A stretch of 19,020 nt of DNA from SIG701 sp045123975 (GCA_045123975.1 JBGVKV010000128.1:1-19020); one strand, 5' to 3'; shown: positions 7,522-15,432, counted from the first letter of the stretch. The notes: a model not told the origin generated them from the letters alone. Translations and numbers: made by a program.

Positions 7522-9798
7522 ATGACCGAATCTACGATCAAACGCCGTATCTGGATCCGCAACGCCATCATTCTGATTCTGATTGCGCTGCTGCTCCTTA
7601 CGCTGTTTTCCAACACCATTCTGAATCACTCTCTGCCGGAGGTGGCCGTGCAGTATCCCCAGTACACCTCCATTGCTTCCCGCATCCGTGCCACCGGCAC
7701 GGTGGAGGCCAATCAGAGCTTCCAGCTGAGCATTGAGCAGTCCCGTGCCGTGGAATCGATCCACGTACGCGTGGGACAGCTCGTCAATAAAGGCGACGTT
7801 TTGATGACGCTGGAGGCTGGCGATTCCAAGGAGTTGGACGACGCCAGACTGGCTCTCAGCAATCTGAAGCTGGAGCTGATCCGCAAACAGCAGGAAAATC
7901 CTGCTCTTCAGTCCGACGCGGCCAAGGATAATTACGAGAATCTGCTGGCGGAATTGAGCGATGCGAGAGCGACTCTTGTGCTGATTCAGCGGGAGTTGGC
8001 CGATATCAAGGCCCTCCAGGACAAGGTTCCCACCCTGGATGAGATCCGCAACGCGGAGGTGGTGGTGGAGCAGTCCCAGCAGATGCTGGATCTCTACACC
8101 ACGGAGATCGCCCGTCTGGCGGGCAAACAGGGTACGCTGGGCGGCAACGGCTACTACACCGCCGATGAGATCGCCGAGATGCTCGATAAAGCGCAGAGCG
8201 CATACGACAGTGCCCGGGAGGAAGAGAACAAGACCGCTCTCGCTTACGACCGTGCCAACACCGATGTGAAAACCTGGGAGGACCGGGTGGCCGCCGCCAA
8301 GAAGACGTTGGAGAACGCCAAGAAGGCGGCCGAGGGTTACGAAACCTACAATCCGGGCGGTGTGACTCTGGAGCAGGTGGAAGCGAAGAAGGCGGAGATG
8401 GAGAAATACAAGAGCGAGCTGGAGCAGGCCGAGCGGTACTTTACGGAGGATCGCTACCTCGCGGCCAAGGCCGCTTACGATGCGGCTCGCGAGGAATACG
8501 ACAGCAAGAAAAATACCGCATCGGCGGATGAACTGGCGCTCTTGAAGAAAGCAGTAGAGGACGCAGCCGATGCGTTGAAGGCACAGGAGCAGGAGTACAA
8601 CGCTCTTGTAACACTGCGGCAGAACGCCTATACAGCGGAGCAGCAGTACAATAGCCTGACCTTGCAGTATATGCAGTCCGCCCAGTCGGATGCGATCCTG
8701 AAACAGCTGAACCGCGCGGTGGAACAGGCACAGTACGAAGCGGATATGCTGGAATCCACCCGCCAGAATGCGGAGAAGACGCTGGCCGAGAAAAAATCCG
8801 CCTACGAAAAGGCTCATGAAGCCGTACAGCAGGCGGAGACCGAGCTGAAGCGGGTACAGAACTACGAAAGCTATGAGGCACTGGGTGAGGAGATCAAGGA
8901 ACTGACCGCCCAGAAGAACGATGTGGAAAAGCAAATGAAGGATGCCCAGGCGCTGATCGACAGCGGCTCCGACGAGGGTGTCCGCCAGCTTCAGACCCGC
9001 ATCAACGAGAAGAACCGGGAAATTACCGCCCAGTCCAAGACGGTCAGCAATCTGGAGAAGCAGGTGGCGGATGCCAAGGCGTTGGCCGACGGCTCCAGTG
9101 ATGCCGCCAAGCTGAATCAGCAGCAGTACGAGATCGAACTGAAGCAGATCGAGGATCGGATCGCCAAGCAGGAAAAGGATATCGCCCGTCTGGAAAAGGC
9201 ATCGGTAGAACCCACCCTGACATCTCCTGTCACCGGCGTGATCGAATCCATTTCCGTGGTGGTGGGTAAGATGGCGGAGGCCAATACCACGCTTATGAGC
9301 ATCACCGTTTCGGATATGGGATACACGGTGAAGTGCACTGTGACCAGCGAGCAGGCTGCCAAGGTGAAGGTGGGCGACGAGGCCACCCTCCAGTGGTATT
9401 ATGGAGGCAACGCTCCCACGGCCAAGGTCGTTTCCATCAAATCGGACGCCTCCAGCCAGGGTAAGAATAAGATCATCACCCTCAGCGTAACGGGCGAGGT
9501 TTCCCCCGGCACGTCTCTGACGTTTACCTTGGGTAATAAAAATGCTTCCTACGATTGCGTGGTGCCCAACAGCGCGGTTCGCGAGGATTCCGATGGCAAG
9601 TTCGTTTTGGTTGTCAGTGCCAAGAGCACGCCTTTGGGCAATCGCTACACCGCTAAGCGGGTTCCTGTGGAGGTAATTGCCTCCGACGAGATCAATTCCG
9701 CTTTGTCCGGTGACGTGTCCGGCCAGTACGTGATCACCACCTCCGCATCGCCCATATCCGACGGTATGCAGGTGCGGCTCAGCGAGAATAACGGATGA
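7522..9798 (+). CDS. HlyD/RND-type membrane-fusion adaptor with a very long helical region
   Basis: A 758-residue protein with one N-terminal membrane anchor (about 12-31), then the first half of a lipoyl/biotinyl-like domain (IRATGTVEANQSF near 54, VRVGQLVNKGDVLM near 82-95). About 450 residues of charged, heptad-rich helix follow (about 105-560), then the second lipoyl half (SPVTGVIESISVVVGKMAEA, from about 566), a beta-barrel domain and a membrane-proximal domain. Breaks such as GTLGGNGYY, TYNPGGVT, DSGSDEG and ADGSSD suggest several helical segments. Relatives (MacA, YknX, HlyD) connect an export ABC protein to the outer envelope. Here it follows two importer permeases, 34 bases after the second, with AAAGGAAG as RBS. 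The helical part is far longer than in MacA. Its role is inferred, not known. Confidence 0.88.
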   Translation: MTESTIKRRIWIRNAIILILIALLLLTLFSNTILNHSLPEVAVQYPQYTSIASRIRATGTVEANQSFQLSIEQSRAVESIHVRVGQLVNKGDVLMTLEAGDSKELDDARLALSNLKLELIRKQQENPALQSDAAKDNYENLLAELSDARATLVLIQRELADIKALQDKVPTLDEIRNAEVVVEQSQQMLDLYTTEIARLAGKQGTLGGNGYYTADEIAEMLDKAQSAYDSAREEENKTALAYDRANTDVKTWEDRVAAAKKTLENAKKAAEGYETYNPGGVTLEQVEAKKAEMEKYKSELEQAERYFTEDRYLAAKAAYDAAREEYDSKKNTASADELALLKKAVEDAADALKAQEQEYNALVTLRQNAYTAEQQYNSLTLQYMQSAQSDAILKQLNRAVEQAQYEADMLESTRQNAEKTLAEKKSAYEKAHEAVQQAETELKRVQNYESYEALGEEIKELTAQKNDVEKQMKDAQALIDSGSDEGVRQLQTRINEKNREITAQSKTVSNLEKQVADAKALADGSSDAAKLNQQQYEIELKQIEDRIAKQEKDIARLEKASVEPTLTSPVTGVIESISVVVGKMAEANTTLMSITVSDMGYTVKCTVTSEQAAKVKVGDEATLQWYYGGNAPTAKVVSIKSDASSQGKNKIITLSVTGEVSPGTSLTFTLGNKNASYDCVVPNSAVREDSDGKFVLVVSAKSTPLGNRYTAKRVPVEVIASDEINSALSGDVSGQYVITTSASPISDGMQVRLSENNG

Positions 9799-10868
9799 AC
9801 ATGAGACTACATAAAACATGGCGCACAGCGCTGGCGGTGTCCGCCGCCGCGCTGGTGCTTCTTATCGGTACGGCCGGCATCCTTGGCGGCGTCCGCCACG
9901 GGATTGCCTCCTCTATGCCCGATCAGCTGGCCGCAGGGCGGTGGGACGGCAAGGGTGCCTCGCAGCTCAGCGCATTCTTTGCTCCGGGCCAGGGAGACGT
10001 GCCCGGACGGATCTACTCCGTCACGGCATCGGTGGACCGGGCTATGCAGGATGCGTCGCTGGCAGCCCCCGAGGGGGGACGGCTTTGGTACTGTGCCTAC
10101 AGTACGGAAGTGAACATGTATGCCCGTACGGAACGGGACAGTACGACTTTGCGGGTCAGCGTGATCGGCGGTGAGTATTTTATGATCCACCAGCCGGATC
10201 TTCTTGCCGGCAGTTATCTGCAGCCCGGCGGGGCGAATGCGGGCTACGTCTTTTTGGATGAGCGTGCCGCGTGGAAGCTGTTCGGTGCCGTCAACGTGGT
10301 GGGTATGCCTGTCACGTTGGGCGATGGGGAATACATCGTCTGCGGCGTAGGCGCCGTGCCCTCTGGTACGGTCTATGATGAGGCCTACGGCGAGACCCCG
10401 CGCGCCTATATCCTCTACGATTCTCCCGCTGCCGCGTCAGCGCGGGAGATCACCGTGTACGAGGCGGTCCTTCCCAATCCTGTGGACGGATTTGCCTTCG
10501 ACGTGTTTGAAAAGAATTTCACCTCCGGCGCCGAATACACTGTGGTAGAGAATTCCACCCGATTCACTCCCTCCGCATTATGGGAGTATAGCAAGCATAT
10601 GGATACCTTGGGCGTCCGCACGTCCTCCGTCACCTATCCCTGGTGGGAGAACGTGGCCCGGGTGGCACAGTATCGCTGTGCCTCTCTTCTGATCGCAGAG
10701 ATCGTCCTGTACGCCCTTGCCTTGCTTTTGTGCCTCGTTTGGTGCGGCATTGCGTGGAAGCCCACAGGCGATATCATCTCCCGCGGATTCCATGCCGGCA
10801 AGGAATGGGCGGGGGAAACCTATAACCGACTTACACGAGTCAAACACTCAGCGGAAAATAAGGAGTAA
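9795..10868 (+). CDS. MacB-like periplasmic-core-domain membrane protein without the FtsX helices
   Basis: A 357-residue protein with one N-terminal helix (about 12-34), an extracytoplasmic domain (about 35-290), one C-terminal helix (about 295-321, within CASLLIAEIVLYALALLL) and a basic cytoplasmic tail. The middle resembles the MacB_PCD domain: LLAGSYLQPGG, then GYVFLDERAAWKLFG, then GMPVTLGDGEYIVCGVGAVPSG, matching the usual pattern of an open strand-turn, a G-x-lFG segment and a v-G-V end. Normal MacB/FtsX permeases have four helices; here only two are seen, and no ATPase domain. Its ATG overlaps the adaptor stop (ATGA); an alternative ATG lies at 9801. MacB and MacA relatives work together, so coupling to the adaptor gene is meaningful. 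The domain call is moderate. Confidence 0.75.
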   Translation: MNMRLHKTWRTALAVSAAALVLLIGTAGILGGVRHGIASSMPDQLAAGRWDGKGASQLSAFFAPGQGDVPGRIYSVTASVDRAMQDASLAAPEGGRLWYCAYSTEVNMYARTERDSTTLRVSVIGGEYFMIHQPDLLAGSYLQPGGANAGYVFLDERAAWKLFGAVNVVGMPVTLGDGEYIVCGVGAVPSGTVYDEAYGETPRAYILYDSPAAASAREITVYEAVLPNPVDGFAFDVFEKNFTSGAEYTVVENSTRFTPSALWEYSKHMDTLGVRTSSVTYPWWENVARVAQYRCASLLIAEIVLYALALLLCLVWCGIAWKPTGDIISRGFHAGKEWAGETYNRLTRVKHSAENKE

Positions 10869-10870
10869 CT

Positions 10871-13390
10871 ATGAAACTGAAGAAGATTTTGTGTGCCGCA
10901 TTGGCTGTCGCCATGCTGGCGGGATGTGCTTCTTCCTTTGTTGGATGCGGCAAGAAGCAGGTAGCGGAAAAGCAGGTGGTGGATCACGTATACCGTGCCA
11001 CCTATCTGGAGCAGCCCCAGGATATAAACTACGTTCAGCGGATGTTCGTGCAGGACGGATATGTGTACATGTACGGCGTCTACTATGACAGAGAAACCTA
11101 TGAGTCCGAGATGCGCCTGTTCCGTATGGGAATGGACGGCTCCAATTTGACCCGGATGGATATGCCCGGAGTGGAACTGGAGAAGGGATCCAATATGCAG
11201 GAAATGCTTTTGGCTCCCGACGGATCTGTGTGGCAGGTTATATACACCTCCCATTACAATGAGGAAACCTACGAGTATTTTGAAGAGTACCGCGTCTATC
11301 ACGTGGCTGCAGACGGCACCGTTCTGGCTGACGTAAACCCCAAGGATATCTGGGACAGACAGGCAGAGGATCCCGAAAACGGGGCGGAGAGCGGCATTTA
11401 CCACTATATTCACTCCTGCATGATTCTGGATGGGGATTTCGTATTCCAGGATTCCAGCAGCACCCTCTACCGCCTGAGCGGTGACGGCCAGCTGGTGGGT
11501 GCGGTGGACGTTACCCCCTTGATGGAATCCGGTTATATCAACCGTATGCTGCAGGTGGACGGTAAGCTGACGCTGATGCATAACGACTATTCCGGTCCCC
11601 GGAGCAAGATGGCTCTGGTGGAAGTGGATTGGGATGCGAGCAAGCTTCTGGCTCCCGTGGAGCTGGACGCCAACATCTTCCAGAACGTATGGAATTTCTT
11701 TGACGGAGAAGGCTACACCTTCTATTACAGCACCCAGGACGCCGTGTACGGCTACGACGCCGCTACGCAGACCTCCACGGAGCTGCTCAACTTTATGAAC
11801 TCCGATATGTCTGCCAACAACGTGAACGATATGGTGGTCCTGTCCCAGGATCAGTTTATCGCCCGCGGCTGGGATGATCTGACCGGAGAGGATTGCATTA
11901 TGATCCTGAACCGGGTGCCCGACGATCAGATCGTGCCCAAATACATTCTGACGCTGGCCGTAGTGGGTGACGACTGGTCTCTTCGCAGCAGAGTTCTCCG
12001 TTTCAACCGCCAGAGTGAAGAATACAGAGTCCAGATCAAGAAATACTCCGTGGAAGAGTATTATGAGGAAGGTACGGAGTATCACTATCAGGAGCTGGTT
12101 GACAAGGCGGTTACTGCCCTGAACAACGATATCATTGCCGGACATATCCCCGACATTCTCCACGTCAATCAGTATATGCCCCTGGACAATTACATCTCCA
12201 AGGGAATGCTGGCGGATTTGTACACCTTCATCGACAACGACCCGGATATGAAGCGGGAGGACTACCTCACCAACGTCCTGGAAGCGCTTGAGGTAGGCGG
12301 CAAGCTGTACGAGGTTATGCCCTCCTTCAACGTGCGCACGCTGGTGGGTAAGGATTCCATGCTGGGCGGCCGTACGCAGTGGACCATGGGTGAATTCATC
12401 CAGTGGACCAAAACCATCCCCGAGGGATCCCGGGTGTTCTTCGATATGACACGGGATCAGCTTCTGGAGTTGTTCTGCACCTTCGCCTATGAGGAATTCG
12501 TGGATCCCGAAACGGGCAAGTGCTACTTCGATACCGAAGATTTCAAGCAGGTGCTTGAGTACGTAAACACTCTGTCCAATACGTCCGTGTGGGAAGAGCA
12601 GGACGGCTACGACGAGCAGTTCTACCAGGATTACGACAACCGATTCCGTGCGGATCTGGCTATGCTGGAGGAAATGTATCTCTCCTCCTTTGAATCCCTT
12701 CCTTCCTGGATGAGCTATACCTTCTTCACGGAAGATATTACCATGATCGGTCTGCCTTCCATGAACGGCAACGGATCGGCTATCACCATGGATTCCATGA
12801 GCTTTGCCATCAGCGCAAAATCTCCCGTCATCGACGGTGCCTGGGATTTCGTCAGCTACTTCCTCTCCCCGGAATATCAGGATTCCCTGGAGTACACCTT
12901 CCCCCTGCGTGTTTCCTCCCTGGAGAAGCTGGCCGATAAGGTAGTGGCCCAGCAGGCTGAGGAAAAGAAGAACTGGGAAGAGTATCTGCAGAACTACGGC
13001 GGAAACGACTACATCATCGACGACGATATGGTTGTGATGCCCACTGCGGAAACGGAAGCTCCCGCCGAAACGGAAGAGCCCCTCGAAACCGACGAGGACG
13101 TGGCTTTGGATACGGACATCATCGTAGAGGAGCCCATCATCGGCGGCGGTGTGATCGGTATGCCCAATCCCTACCCGAGAGATGAGTTCCGTGCGTTTTT
13201 GACGGAGGAGATGGCGGATGAGATCATCGAGTTCATCAAATCCCTGGATCACGTGCTTCGCTACAACGTGCCCGTAAACAACATCATCAAGGAAGAAGCG
13301 GCCCAGTATTTCGCCGGACAGAAGTCCCTGGACGATACGGTCCGCATCATCCAGAACCGCGTATCCACCTACGTGGCCGAGCGGAGATAA
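10871..13390 (+). CDS. Large lipoprotein extracellular solute-binding protein with N-terminal propeller-like domain
   Basis: An 839-residue lipoprotein whose signal peptide ends in lipobox LAGC with Cys19. Residues about 45-350 form repeated beta-rich segments such as DGYVYMYG, LLAPDGSVW and YRLSGDGQL, suggesting a propeller-like fold. From about 358 a family-1 solute-binding domain runs to the end (GHIPDILHVNQYMPLDNYI, then later AISAKSPVIDGAWDFVSYFL). An acidic Thr/Glu-rich insertion (about 723-763) interrupts it before the closing helix with AAQYFAGQKSLDD. The ATG follows the preceding stop by two bases with AAGGAG as RBS. It would deliver substrate to the two permeases at the membrane face. 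Ordinary sugar-binding proteins are about 400-450 residues, so this is roughly double. Ligand unknown. Confidence 0.9.
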   Translation: MKLKKILCAALAVAMLAGCASSFVGCGKKQVAEKQVVDHVYRATYLEQPQDINYVQRMFVQDGYVYMYGVYYDRETYESEMRLFRMGMDGSNLTRMDMPGVELEKGSNMQEMLLAPDGSVWQVIYTSHYNEETYEYFEEYRVYHVAADGTVLADVNPKDIWDRQAEDPENGAESGIYHYIHSCMILDGDFVFQDSSSTLYRLSGDGQLVGAVDVTPLMESGYINRMLQVDGKLTLMHNDYSGPRSKMALVEVDWDASKLLAPVELDANIFQNVWNFFDGEGYTFYYSTQDAVYGYDAATQTSTELLNFMNSDMSANNVNDMVVLSQDQFIARGWDDLTGEDCIMILNRVPDDQIVPKYILTLAVVGDDWSLRSRVLRFNRQSEEYRVQIKKYSVEEYYEEGTEYHYQELVDKAVTALNNDIIAGHIPDILHVNQYMPLDNYISKGMLADLYTFIDNDPDMKREDYLTNVLEALEVGGKLYEVMPSFNVRTLVGKDSMLGGRTQWTMGEFIQWTKTIPEGSRVFFDMTRDQLLELFCTFAYEEFVDPETGKCYFDTEDFKQVLEYVNTLSNTSVWEEQDGYDEQFYQDYDNRFRADLAMLEEMYLSSFESLPSWMSYTFFTEDITMIGLPSMNGNGSAITMDSMSFAISAKSPVIDGAWDFVSYFLSPEYQDSLEYTFPLRVSSLEKLADKVVAQQAEEKKNWEEYLQNYGGNDYIIDDDMVVMPTAETEAPAETEEPLETDEDVALDTDIIVEEPIIGGGVIGMPNPYPRDEFRAFLTEEMADEIIEFIKSLDHVLRYNVPVNNIIKEEAAQYFAGQKSLDDTVRIIQNRVSTYVAERR

Positions 13391-13424
13391 TTACATAATA
13401 AGAGGGCCAAAAGGAATGACGTAT

Positions 13425-13883
13425 ATGAATCAAAAAACAGCACGCATCTCCTTTGCGGTGTGGTGGAGCGTTTTCACCGTTATCGGGGTCTGCATCCACT
13501 TCAGTGATGTCTCCTTTGGTATTCATGTATTGGGAAGTCTTCTCGGATTTCATATACCGACATGCACCCCATACTATACCGTCCTCTTTGGCTATTTCAT
13601 GGACCGGGCAGAGTGGTGTCTGCTGTGGTGGCTGATATTAGCGGTGTTTGTTGTCTTGTGGATCGTGGCTTTGGTGCGGATCAATCGCAGCGGTATGTTT
13701 GAATATTTAATTCTTGGCGATCGGATTACAACACTGGGAATACTGATTATTACAACGATCGTGGGCGACGTGGATCTTAGCATCGGATGGATTTACGCCG
13801 CACTCTCCCTTGAGATTTTCCTTTGTGTATGGCTGCTTCGCCGGTATAAAAAGCCTCCGACGAGGCAAGCGGTACCTGCATAA
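13425..13883 (+). CDS. Small integral membrane protein of unknown function
   Basis: A 152-residue protein not recognised as a family. Four hydrophobic stretches are visible, near residues 9-25, 65-84, 98-115 and 120-138, with a basic C-terminal tail (RRYKKPPTRQ). The start at 13425 is preferred over 13416 because AAGGA is 9 nt upstream of the later ATG and immediately adjacent to the earlier one. It begins 34 bases after the solute-binding protein stop on the same strand and ends just before a strong hairpin terminator, so it is probably the last gene of the transporter operon. Its third-position use looks less GC-rich than its neighbours (for example runs such as GAATATTTAATTCTTG), which may indicate recent acquisition. 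Function not assigned. Confidence 0.72.
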   Translation: MNQKTARISFAVWWSVFTVIGVCIHFSDVSFGIHVLGSLLGFHIPTCTPYYTVLFGYFMDRAEWCLLWWLILAVFVVLWIVALVRINRSGMFEYLILGDRITTLGILIITTIVGDVDLSIGWIYAALSLEIFLCVWLLRRYKKPPTRQAVPA

Positions 13884-13886
13884 CGA

Positions 13887-13926
13887 AAAGTTACCACAAA
13901 CCGATCAAACGGCTTGTGGTAACTTT
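13887..13926 (+). terminator. Hairpin terminator after the transporter operon
   Basis: Arms 13887-13899 and 13914-13926 pair perfectly over 13 bp (AAAGTTACCACAA / TTGTGGTAACTTT). After one mismatch, CCG/CGG pairs around loop ATCAAA. An A-rich 5' side and T-rich 3' side make it usable on either strand. Its core (13894-13919) is identical, inverted, to that of the hairpin at 14131-14170. Confidence 0.75.
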
Positions 13927-13955
13927 ATTTATAGGAGAAAACAAGCGGTCAAACA

Positions 13956-14101
13956 AAGCCTTCTCCTGCGGGAGAAGGGGGACCATTTTGTAACGCAAAA
14001 TGGTGGATGAGGAGAGGGTTTGAATATACGACACCTCATCCGTCAGCGCGACGTTGGCTTCGCCAAGTCGGGCTGCCACCTTCCCCCACTGGGGAAGGCT
14101 T
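13956..14101. repeat. 146-bp hairpin-rich element with imperfect terminal inverted repeats (MITE-like)
   Basis: The ends read AAGCCTTCTCC (13956) and its near complement GGGGAAGGCTT (14101). Inside are successive dyads: CCTTCTCC/GGAGAAGG (13959-13978), CCATTTTG/CAAAATGG (13983-14003), GATGAGG/CCTCATC (14006-14040), TTGGC/GCCAA (14054-14066) and CCTTCCCC/GGGGAAGG (14079-14098). There is no convincing gene. Similar hairpin-dense intergenic repeats are common in gut Clostridia genomes; this is recalled, not searched. With the flanking hairpins it fills the gene-free stretch 13884-14221. Confidence 0.65.
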
Positions 14102-14130
14102 GGTGTGGTTCGTTCTTCAGAATGAGAAAT

Positions 14131-14170
14131 AAAATTCCCACAAGCCGTTTGATCGGTTTGTGGGAATTTT
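14131..14170 (-). terminator. Hairpin terminator after the SPFH/ribbon-helix-helix operon
   Basis: Arms 14131-14143 and 14158-14170 pair over 13 bp (AAAATTCCCACAA / TTGTGGGAATTTT), continuing through G/T and CCG/CGG to loop TTTGAT. Read on the minus strand it follows the 63-residue gene and ends in a T-rich run. Its core is the inverse of the hairpin at 13887-13926. Confidence 0.75.
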
Positions 14171-14221
14171 TATGCTACTTTCTCCGATGAGAGTATCACG
14201 CAAACCCATCGGGGATGTTTT

Positions 14222-14413
14222 TTATTTTTTTGTATCCAGATCCTTGGGGATGCTGCCGCCGTTTTTCTCGTGCTGGCGGACACATTCCGTCAGCAGATAT
14301 TCGATCTGTCCGTTGATGGAACGAAAATCCTCCTCCGCCCATCGGGCCAGGGCGGCAAACAGTTTCGGCGACACCCGCAAGGGGATCTGCTTTTTGATTT
14401 CCTTGTCTGCCAT
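14222..14413 (-). CDS. Ribbon-helix-helix (Arc-like) small DNA-binding protein
   Basis: A 63-residue protein opening MADKEIKKQIPLRVSPKLF. The strand KQIPLRV (residues 8-14), helix SPKLFAALARWAEED (15-29) and second helix beginning SINGQIEYLL (32-41) follow the Arc/MetJ ribbon-helix-helix pattern. By family it should bind DNA as a dimer, with the short strand in the major groove. Its ATG overlaps the TGA of the upstream SPFH gene (ATGA at 14410-14415 region), so the two are translationally coupled. It could autoregulate that operon or act as an antitoxin-like protein. Bacillus MazE is also ribbon-helix-helix, but no toxin overlaps this gene. Short C-terminal tail SIPKDLDTKK. Target unknown. 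Confidence 0.85.
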   Translation of the reverse strand: MADKEIKKQIPLRVSPKLFAALARWAEEDFRSINGQIEYLLTECVRQHEKNGGSIPKDLDTKK

Positions 14414-15432
14414 CAGTACAGACTACCAGAGTTTACCACAGGCTGTGCGTCCTTGTTGCCGCACAGGACCACCAACAGATTGGATACCATAGCTGCCTTG
14501 CGTTCCTCATCCAGATGGACGATGTCGTTCTCGTTCAGCTTGGCCAAAGCCATCTCCACCATGCCCACGGCGCCGTCCACGATCATCTTCCGCGCGTCTA
14601 CGATGGCGGATGCCTGCTGCCGCTGGAGCATAACGGCCGCGATCTCCGGCGCGTAGGCCAGATAGGTGATGCGGGCTTCCACGATCTCCAGACCGGCCGC
14701 ATTTACGCGGGACTGAATCTCGCCCTTGATGCGCTCTGCCACGATCTCGCTGGAGCCGCGCAGGGATCCTTCATCCGGCTCGCCGTCACCGGTGGTGTCC
14801 ACGTTCTGTGCCACGTCGTAGGGATATACGCGCACGATGTTACGCAGAGCCGCATCGCACTGCAGGGACAAAAATTCCTTGTAGTTGTCCACGTTGAACA
14901 CTGCTTTGGCGGTGTCGGCCACACGCCAGATCACGGCGATGCCGATCTCCACCGGATTGCCCAGGCAGTCGTTGATCTTCTGTTTGTTGTTGTTCAGGGT
15001 CATTACCTTGAGGGAGATTTTCTTATCCGCCGGTGCAACGGTGACCGATCCCGTGGAGGACACGGAGATAGCCGGTTTTACCTCGGAATTCACGTCTCCG
15101 CTCTGACGCAGAGAGGTTCTTGCCGCGGGATTCACCGCTACGGAGAAGGGATTGATGTAGTAGAATCCCTCACCCTTCAGCGTGCCGGTGTATTTACCGA
15201 ACAGGGTCAGAACCAGTGCCTCCTGGGGCTTCAGCACGCGCAGGCCCAGGAAGGGGAACCAGCCGATGCAGATCCACACCAGGCCGATAACGAACAAAGG
15301 GATACCGTATCCGTAGCCCTCATCCATGAGGAGACCGCCGTAGATCATACCCGCAAAGGCGACCACGTAGGCGATGATGGAGCAAACCAGTACGTCCATG
15401 CCCCGTTTGGCTTTCAAAATTTTTTCTTCCAT
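14413..15432 (-). CDS. SPFH/Band-7 (stomatin/prohibitin-like) membrane protein
   Basis: A 339-residue protein with two N-terminal membrane helices (about 13-35 and 42-62), then an SPFH domain (about 65-280). The domain begins LRVLKPQEALVLTLFGKY and contains AARTSLRQ, IAVIWRVADTAKAVFNV, and a late helical segment with ERIKGEIQSRVNAAGLEIVEA followed by IAAVMLQRQQA. SPFH proteins oligomerise as membrane scaffolds and often partner with proteases or microdomain factors; no NfeD partner or protease is nearby. The start at 15432 has AAAGGAG 8 nt upstream and a promoter. The next gene, a ribbon-helix-helix protein, overlaps its stop. The pairing of a scaffold with a small DNA-binding protein is the notable context. 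Confidence 0.92.
   Translation of the reverse strand: MEEKILKAKRGMDVLVCSIIAYVVAFAGMIYGGLLMDEGYGYGIPLFVIGLVWICIGWFPFLGLRVLKPQEALVLTLFGKYTGTLKGEGFYYINPFSVAVNPAARTSLRQSGDVNSEVKPAISVSSTGSVTVAPADKKISLKVMTLNNNKQKINDCLGNPVEIGIAVIWRVADTAKAVFNVDNYKEFLSLQCDAALRNIVRVYPYDVAQNVDTTGDGEPDEGSLRGSSEIVAERIKGEIQSRVNAAGLEIVEARITYLAYAPEIAAVMLQRQQASAIVDARKMIVDGAVGMVEMALAKLNENDIVHLDEERKAAMVSNLLVVLCGNKDAQPVVNSGSLY

Noticed and set aside
7420..9819. 799-residue minus-strand open frame opposite the adaptor gene
   Set aside because: It mirrors the adaptor codons (long L/H/G-rich stretches), lacks a domain, and overlaps several real genes.
10820..13252. 810-residue minus-strand open frame opposite the binding protein
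   Set aside because: Antisense artefact; the plus strand has a lipobox, RBS and solute-binding features.
13891..14079. 62-residue minus-strand frame
   Set aside because: It lies wholly in the hairpin-rich repeat element and the terminator, with no RBS; such frames come from the repeat itself.
13884..14221. CRISPR array
   Set aside because: The repeats here are inverted hairpins of differing sequence; there are no regularly spaced direct repeats and no cas genes.
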